Shown here piece after piece: positions 5,022 through 7,288 of a stretch of DNA of 7,288 nt. A program made the translations under genes and the position numbers. How positions within the stretch are numbered: position 1 is the first letter of the stretch; each line of letters starts with the position of its first letter. This stretch comes from CAYQPF01 sp964419225 (GTDB taxonomy: Bacteria; Cloacimonadota; Cloacimonadia; Cloacimonadales; CAYQPF01), in contig CAYQPF010000205.1 of assembly GCA_964419225.1 (NCBI GenBank), positions 1-7,288 of the forward strand, given 5' to 3'. The notes below the pieces were generated by a model. It did no database searches, was not told the DNA's origin, and was given only the letters and a program-made list of their open reading frames with translations.

Positions 5022-5751
5022 CTGTCAACCTCTGCAATAACTCTTCTGTCGAGATGTTTGTATGTATTACACCATTTTTAGCAAAAGCAATATCTCCGGA
5101 TTGCTCTGAAACAACCACAGTAAAGGCATCTGTATTCTCGGTGACTCCTATTGCGGCAAGATGTCTTGTCCCGTACTTTTGCACGTAATCCAATTGTTGT
5201 GATAAAGGTAAAACCACTTTGACCGCAAAAACTCTGTCTTTTCTGATTACGACAGCACCGTCATGTAAAATAGTTTTATTGTTGAAGATGGTCAGCAGCA
5301 ATTTGGATGAGATCAGGGCATCTATCACTTCCCCACTCTGGATGAAGTCTGTCAGTTTTCGGGATTTCTCAAATACGATCAGTGCACCAATTTTACGGAA
5401 CGACATGGCATTGATGGCATTAACTATCGTAGTATAAGTTGTTTTTGGCGTTTTACGTCTAAAAGGATTCAAATAATGATTTTGTCCGGTTTTAGCTAAA
5501 ACACTGCGTATTTCCGGCTGGAAAATGATTACAACGACCAGGATCCAGTAGTTCTGTAGTCCTTTCAGGATGGAAGTCACCATTTGCAGTTTGAAAACAG
5601 AGGCGATGAAATACATGATCAGGATCAAGCCTAATCCGGCCAGAATTTCATATCCGCCTATACGTTTAATTACCAGGATTATTGAGTAAATAATTACTGC
5701 AATGAAGATGATATCAAGAATATCACTTAGTCTTGGTATTAAGAATTCCAT
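5008..5751 (-). CDS. cdaA: Membrane diadenylate cyclase CdaA (c-di-AMP synthase)
   Basis: Condenses two ATP to cyclic di-AMP, a messenger controlling potassium, osmotic balance and cell-wall homeostasis in the bacteria where it has been studied. Three N-terminal membrane segments are visible (about 11-30, 34-53, 68-79), followed by a cytosolic DAC domain. The DGA motif is Asp164-Gly-Ala in ILHDGAVVI, and LPLS and GTRH (194-197) precede the VVVSEQSG strand. The usual RHR triad reads Arg196-His197-Leu198, so its second arginine is missing. Length (247) is slightly short but within the CdaA range. No ybbR (cdaR) or glmM follows, unlike the Firmicutes operon; coaE follows. The ATG at 5751 lies 29 bases inside folP; its ribosome site is weak (AGAGAA), so translation probably depends on folP. 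Confidence 0.93.
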   Translation of the reverse strand: MEFLIPRLSDILDIIFIAVIIYSIILVIKRIGGYEILAGLGLILIMYFIASVFKLQMVTSILKGLQNYWILVVVIIFQPEIRSVLAKTGQNHYLNPFRRKTPKTTYTTIVNAINAMSFRKIGALIVFEKSRKLTDFIQSGEVIDALISSKLLLTIFNNKTILHDGAVVIRKDRVFAVKVVLPLSQQLDYVQKYGTRHLAAIGVTENTDAFTVVVSEQSGDIAFAKNGVIHTNISTEELLQRLTDESK

Positions 5752-6943
5752 GCGGATTCTCTATTGCTGCCAGGGTGTCTAAAAAGATCCTGTTACTTTT
5801 TACATCATGTACCCTGATCATACTAATATTATTTTGATAAGCCCAGGCTGTTGTAGCCAGGGTTCCTTCCAATCTGTCTGAAGGCTCAGATGCATGTATT
5901 TGATTTAAGAAGCTTTTACGCGAAGTCCCTAATAATAAGGGTAATCCAAGCATTTTAAAAGCTTCAATCTGATTAATGATCTCAATATTGTCGGAAAATC
6001 TTTTCCCGAAACCAATGCCCGGATCGAGAACTAGTCGCTTCCTCTCAATTCCTTGTGCTTCTAAAGTATTTAATCTAACTTCAAAATATTCAATTATTTC
6101 TGAAACAGGATTTTCATATTGAGGATTAACCTGCATTGTTTGAGGAGTACCCTGCATATGCATCAGGATAACAGGAATCTCAGGATAATCTTTCAGCAGA
6201 TTGGACATGGCAGGATCAAAGGTCAGAGCAGTAATATCATTGATTATATCAGCTCCTCCGGCTAAGACAGCTTTGGCAGTCTCAGCTCTTTTTGTATCAA
6301 CTGAAAGCGGAATGTTTAAATATTTTTTAAGGCCTTCGACAACAGGAAGCACTCTGTCGATTTCTTCACTGGCCGTGATCTCTTTTGAGCCGGGACGGGA
6401 GGATTCACCGCCAATATCCAACAGATCAGCACCTTCTTCAATTAATTGTATGCCTCTTTCGATAGCTTTATTGGACTCAAAATACTTGTTTCCATCAGAA
6501 AAAGAATCCGGGGTAACATTAATAATCCCCATGATATTTGTCTTACCAAGATCTAAAGGTTTACCAATGCAATTAAGAGTTTTACCGGGTTCCAAACCAT
6601 TAATGATCTTTGTTAGGAGAATATTAATCTCTTTTAACCCGAAAATCTCCTGATAATTCAACTTTTTGTGTAGTTTGATCATCTTGTCATATGATCCAAT
6701 CAAGATCACATCACTGATTTCAGTCTTACCATTAACCACACCTCTGGCAACTGCGGCATCACCACCTAGACTGAGCATCTCCTGCTTCAAAATATTCGCA
6801 GCACCTAATTTCACATCCTTGAGTTTGATGAATAAGGGGAGCATTTTCAAAGCCATGACTTCCACACCTTGGGATGATACTCCGATCTTATGTAATTCTG
6901 CATAAGCTGAATTCAAGTCTTTGGGTTTTAATATACTAAACAT
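5723..6943 (-). CDS. folP: Dihydropteroate synthase with N-terminal extension domain
   Basis: Joins 6-hydroxymethyl-dihydropterin diphosphate and p-aminobenzoate in folate synthesis; the sulfonamide target. The 406-residue protein has a TIM barrel from about 134 with all family motifs: GIINVTPDSFSDG (139-151), DIGGESSRPGS, SVDTKRAE, GGADIINDITA, ILMHMQGTPQTMQ, LDPGIGFGK, LLLGTSRKSF and MIRVHDVK. Residues 1-120 form a separate alpha/beta domain (NILKQEMLSLGGDAAVARGVV, then DVILIGSYDKM) known from long folP proteins of some Firmicutes, Deltaproteobacteria and archaea; its role is not established. The ATG at 6943 is preferred: it follows AAAGGA (6955-6960) by 11 bases. A GTG at 6979 would overlap the upstream gene by 31 bases and adds 12 residues without family character. 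The 3' end overlaps cdaA. Confidence 0.95.
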   Translation of the reverse strand: MFSILKPKDLNSAYAELHKIGVSSQGVEVMALKMLPLFIKLKDVKLGAANILKQEMLSLGGDAAVARGVVNGKTEISDVILIGSYDKMIKLHKKLNYQEIFGLKEINILLTKIINGLEPGKTLNCIGKPLDLGKTNIMGIINVTPDSFSDGNKYFESNKAIERGIQLIEEGADLLDIGGESSRPGSKEITASEEIDRVLPVVEGLKKYLNIPLSVDTKRAETAKAVLAGGADIINDITALTFDPAMSNLLKDYPEIPVILMHMQGTPQTMQVNPQYENPVSEIIEYFEVRLNTLEAQGIERKRLVLDPGIGFGKRFSDNIEIINQIEAFKMLGLPLLLGTSRKSFLNQIHASEPSDRLEGTLATTAWAYQNNISMIRVHDVKSNRIFLDTLAAIENPHGILNTKTK

Positions 6944-6948
6944 AAAAT

Positions 6949-7288
6949 TTAGATTCCTTTTTGAATTAATATTTCCCACGGTTTATTCAAATAGTAAGAC
7001 ATAACTTTTTTCTCTTTATTGAGTATATTTTCAGGAATAATTTTATCATATTTATCTAAGACAAGATATTTCTCAAATTTACAATTAAGTTCTATCGCTG
7101 AATTATTAATTATCCGCACACCTTCTTCCACTATTTCAGGAGTGGTGAATTCCATTAAATTTGTGTTGCAGATAAATTCTGTCACCTGCAATTTTGAGGA
7201 AAATTCCAGCATTGTTTTCATGATAGAGATTTCTTCTTCATTAGAAGTGAAAGGTCTCTTTGTATTGATCACAAATCTCATTTCATAA
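6949..7288 (-). CDS. C-terminal part of a probable P-loop ATPase, 5' end outside window
   Basis: The frame is open to the window edge (Tyr-Glu precede the first visible Met), and no ribosome site precedes that ATG at 7281, so the gene probably begins beyond the window. The visible part begins MRFVINTKRPFTSNEEEI, then LQVTEFICNTNLMEFTTPEIVEEGV. A short strand ending in N-T-x-R-P-F-T, then a helix, then a second strand ending N-T-N-L, is the pattern I associate with the C-terminal half of ParA/MinD-like (CobQ/CobB/MinD/ParA) nucleotide-binding proteins. The Walker A motif would lie in the missing half, so the family is an inference. The TAA stop is 5 bases before the folP start, so it probably belongs to the same operon. 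No known function can be assigned. Confidence 0.6.
   Translation of the reverse strand, partial: YEMRFVINTKRPFTSNEEEISIMKTMLEFSSKLQVTEFICNTNLMEFTTPEIVEEGVRIINNSAIELNCKFEKYLVLDKYDKIIPENILNKEKKVMSYYLNKPWEILIQKGI

Noticed and set aside
6201..6653. Plus-strand reading frame of 150 codons opposite folP
   Set aside because: Antisense shadow of a gene with full family motifs; no ribosome site and no recognisable protein.
6944..6979. GTG start of folP at 6979
   Set aside because: It would overlap the preceding gene by 31 bases; the ATG at 6943 follows AAAGGA and begins the family-like sequence.

Overview
The window is a fragment of an AT-rich bacterial chromosome (roughly 40% GC by eye). All seven supported genes lie on the minus strand, so transcription runs from the high coordinates to the low ones. 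The host cannot be fixed from the sequence. The folP-cdaA neighbourhood, the M42 peptidase, the protein style and the repeat-filled intergenic spaces suggest an uncultured anaerobe of the Bacteroidota/FCB or Cloacimonadota kind; this is inference, not identification.

Right half (3400-7288), read in transcription order. First is the C-terminal piece of a probable P-loop ATPase, cut by the window edge. Next come folP (dihydropteroate synthase with an extra N-terminal domain), cdaA (membrane diadenylate cyclase, c-di-AMP), coaE (dephospho-CoA kinase) and a D-Ala-D-Ala-ligase-like ATP-grasp enzyme that starts with TTG. Gaps are 5-8 bases or the genes overlap, so this is very probably one translationally coupled operon. 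It links folate, CoA, cell-wall-type ligation and the second messenger c-di-AMP.

Left half (238-2951). An M42-family metallo-aminopeptidase stands between two repeat clusters. It is followed by a small SAM-dependent methyltransferase, which shares a TAATG stop-start with mutM (8-oxoguanine DNA glycosylase). MutM has an unusual zinc finger whose second cysteine is missing.

The most unusual content is intergenic. At 1810-1923 and 2978-3436 a mosaic of two element types alternates: arrays of 7-base units (consensus NCTNNNN, mostly ACTCAAG-, ACTGCCT- or CCTGACG-like) kept in a strict register, and GC-rich asymmetric palindromes of about 40 bases (two families), some reduced to one end. All copies point the same way. 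One compound module of 125-139 bases is duplicated, and the copies differ in length by exactly two heptads. The arrays run into the coding ends of both neighbouring genes, supplying the stop codon of the peptidase gene and the last ten residues of the ligase-like protein.

A separate hairpin-rich segment at 1-134 is bounded by an exact 13-base inverted repeat. It contains three hairpins with purine loops and could be a small non-autonomous mobile element or a structured RNA. No rRNA, tRNA, CRISPR array, transposase gene or convincing intrinsic terminator was seen.
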